From Prorocentrum cordatum (taxonomy: Eukaryota; Sar; Dinophyceae; Prorocentrales; Prorocentraceae), in contig CAUYUJ010014563.1 in assembly GCA_963575745.1 (NCBI GenBank), positions 170,001-234,000 on the forward strand: a DNA stretch of 64,000 bases. Direction: 5' to 3'. Below the pieces are notes generated by a model, which was not told the origin of the DNA, did no database searches, and saw only the letters and a list, made by a program, of their open reading frames with translations. Shown here one piece after another: positions 63,220-64,000 of the stretch. The stretch's first letter is position 1. Each line of letters begins with the position of its first letter. A program made the translations under genes and the position numbers.

Positions 63220-63680
63220 AGGGGCACCCCACGGAATCCTGAGGCGCCCCTAACAAAGGGTATCCTTGATAATCTTCCAGAAAGGCCCCTAAGAATCCAC
63301 GCGCCAACCTAACGGAACCCAGCGTGCCGGCCCAGCCCTGGCCGATCCGGCGCTGGACCCGCCGGGATCCGACCGGCAGAACTCCACATTCAGGATGTCC
63401 TAAGGATTCCAACGGATTCCTTAACAAGATTCCCTAGGATTCCCTTCGGAATCGTCCGGATTCCCAACAATTCCCGCAAGTTTCCTTGAGATTCCCCGCG
63501 GATTCCTTCGCGCATCCTGCCCCGAGTCCAGGGTCCTGTCGAAAGGATTCGCTCGAGAATCTTAAAATTTCAAACAGATAGGGATTCTCATGATTTCCTT
63601 CGGGTTTCTTAGGATGTCCTACAGATTCCTAAGGATTCCTCGAGACCCAAGATTCCCTAGTAGGGAATCCTCGGGAATCC
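63220..63680. repeat. Degenerate GGATTCC / GGAATCC array
   Basis: GGATTCCT, GGAATCC and AAGGATTCC units every 10-20 bp over about 460 bp. It belongs to the dispersed AAGGAATCCT family, with units in the complementary sense more common here. Confidence 0.8.
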
Positions 63681-63689
63681 CAAAAAAGT

Positions 63690-64000
63690 CCCGGCCACTA
63701 CTATTGGGCGCGCGGCATTGGGGACTCTGAATTTTAATCTTTTGCGATAGAATAATCGCCATGTTTGCCTGGAAACAAATAAAGTGCATTATGATTGAAG
63801 GCAATTTGAAAATAACGCGCGTTGTTCAGGGCTTCCCAAAAGAATTTGTGCGTATGTATGTATGTGAGAACGTATGATGTATGTATGTCTGTATGATACA
63901 GGTGTACGTATATGTGTAGACGTGCTGGTTAACTTTATGTTTGGATGTGTATCCGGGCAGGGTCGCCCACCATGGAGCCCACGCATTACCATCATCATCG
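63690..64000. other. AT-richer sequence with a GTATGTATGT tract
   Basis: Short GTATGTAT or GTATGTCTGTATG units at 63850-63915. No gene is seen up to the window edge. Confidence 0.5.

Overview
The window reads as nuclear DNA of a dinoflagellate. Two copies of the dinoflagellate spliced-leader sequence (DinoSL) lie on the minus strand at 15003-15024 and 21500-21521; both match the published 22-nt leader, and two eroded look-alikes sit at 16760-16776 and 53751-53771. Other signs agree: GC-rich coding segments, short introns including one candidate GC-AG intron, all credible coding on one strand, an APE-type LINE with a GCSFA/ADD reverse transcriptase, and a very heavy load of micro- and minisatellites. 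The species cannot be named from sequence alone.

Layout. 1-10.6 kb is nearly all simple repeat: GCC-rich and AGCCCTAT satellites, (CCT)n, (TAG)n/(TGG)n, a 0.9-kb GATGAT tract, an 83-bp tandem repeat and dispersed modules. 10.6-15.0 kb (minus) is a retroelement whose 5' end is the spliced leader; it has a zinc finger, coiled coil, half an APE endonuclease, an RNase H-like domain and a terminal zinc motif, but no reverse transcriptase. 16.1-16.8 kb (minus) is a leader-tagged broken copy of a small, apparently plastid-targeted membrane protein. 19-25 kb holds degenerate AAGGAATCCT arrays, a second leader-tagged gene relic, a 97-bp minisatellite element, a 590-bp inverted-repeat element and a 210-bp triple repeat. 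25.3-30.1 kb (minus) is a nearly full LINE (endonuclease, RT, CCHC, RNase H) with a frameshift and a stop near its end. 33-46 kb holds nested inverted repeats, a 209-bp MITE-like element and several copies of a composite element that carries a minisatellite between conserved ends. 46-54 kb is mostly noncoding, with two long hairpins.

54.7-63.0 kb is the only stretch with ordinary host-like coding sequence. It is a series of minus-strand exons of unknown function, with inferable splice sites (73-, 115- and 93-nt introns). The reading frames are good but keep breaking by one base at G/C runs, so either the assembly has homopolymer errors or these are recent pseudogenes. A few in-frame stops are also present.

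The most interesting themes are (1) retroposition of trans-spliced messages, including a retroelement message, (2) a family of composite elements with conserved ends around a microsatellite and a VNTR, found in both orientations, and (3) several unrelated inverted-repeat elements nested in satellite DNA. I recognise no named host gene with certainty.
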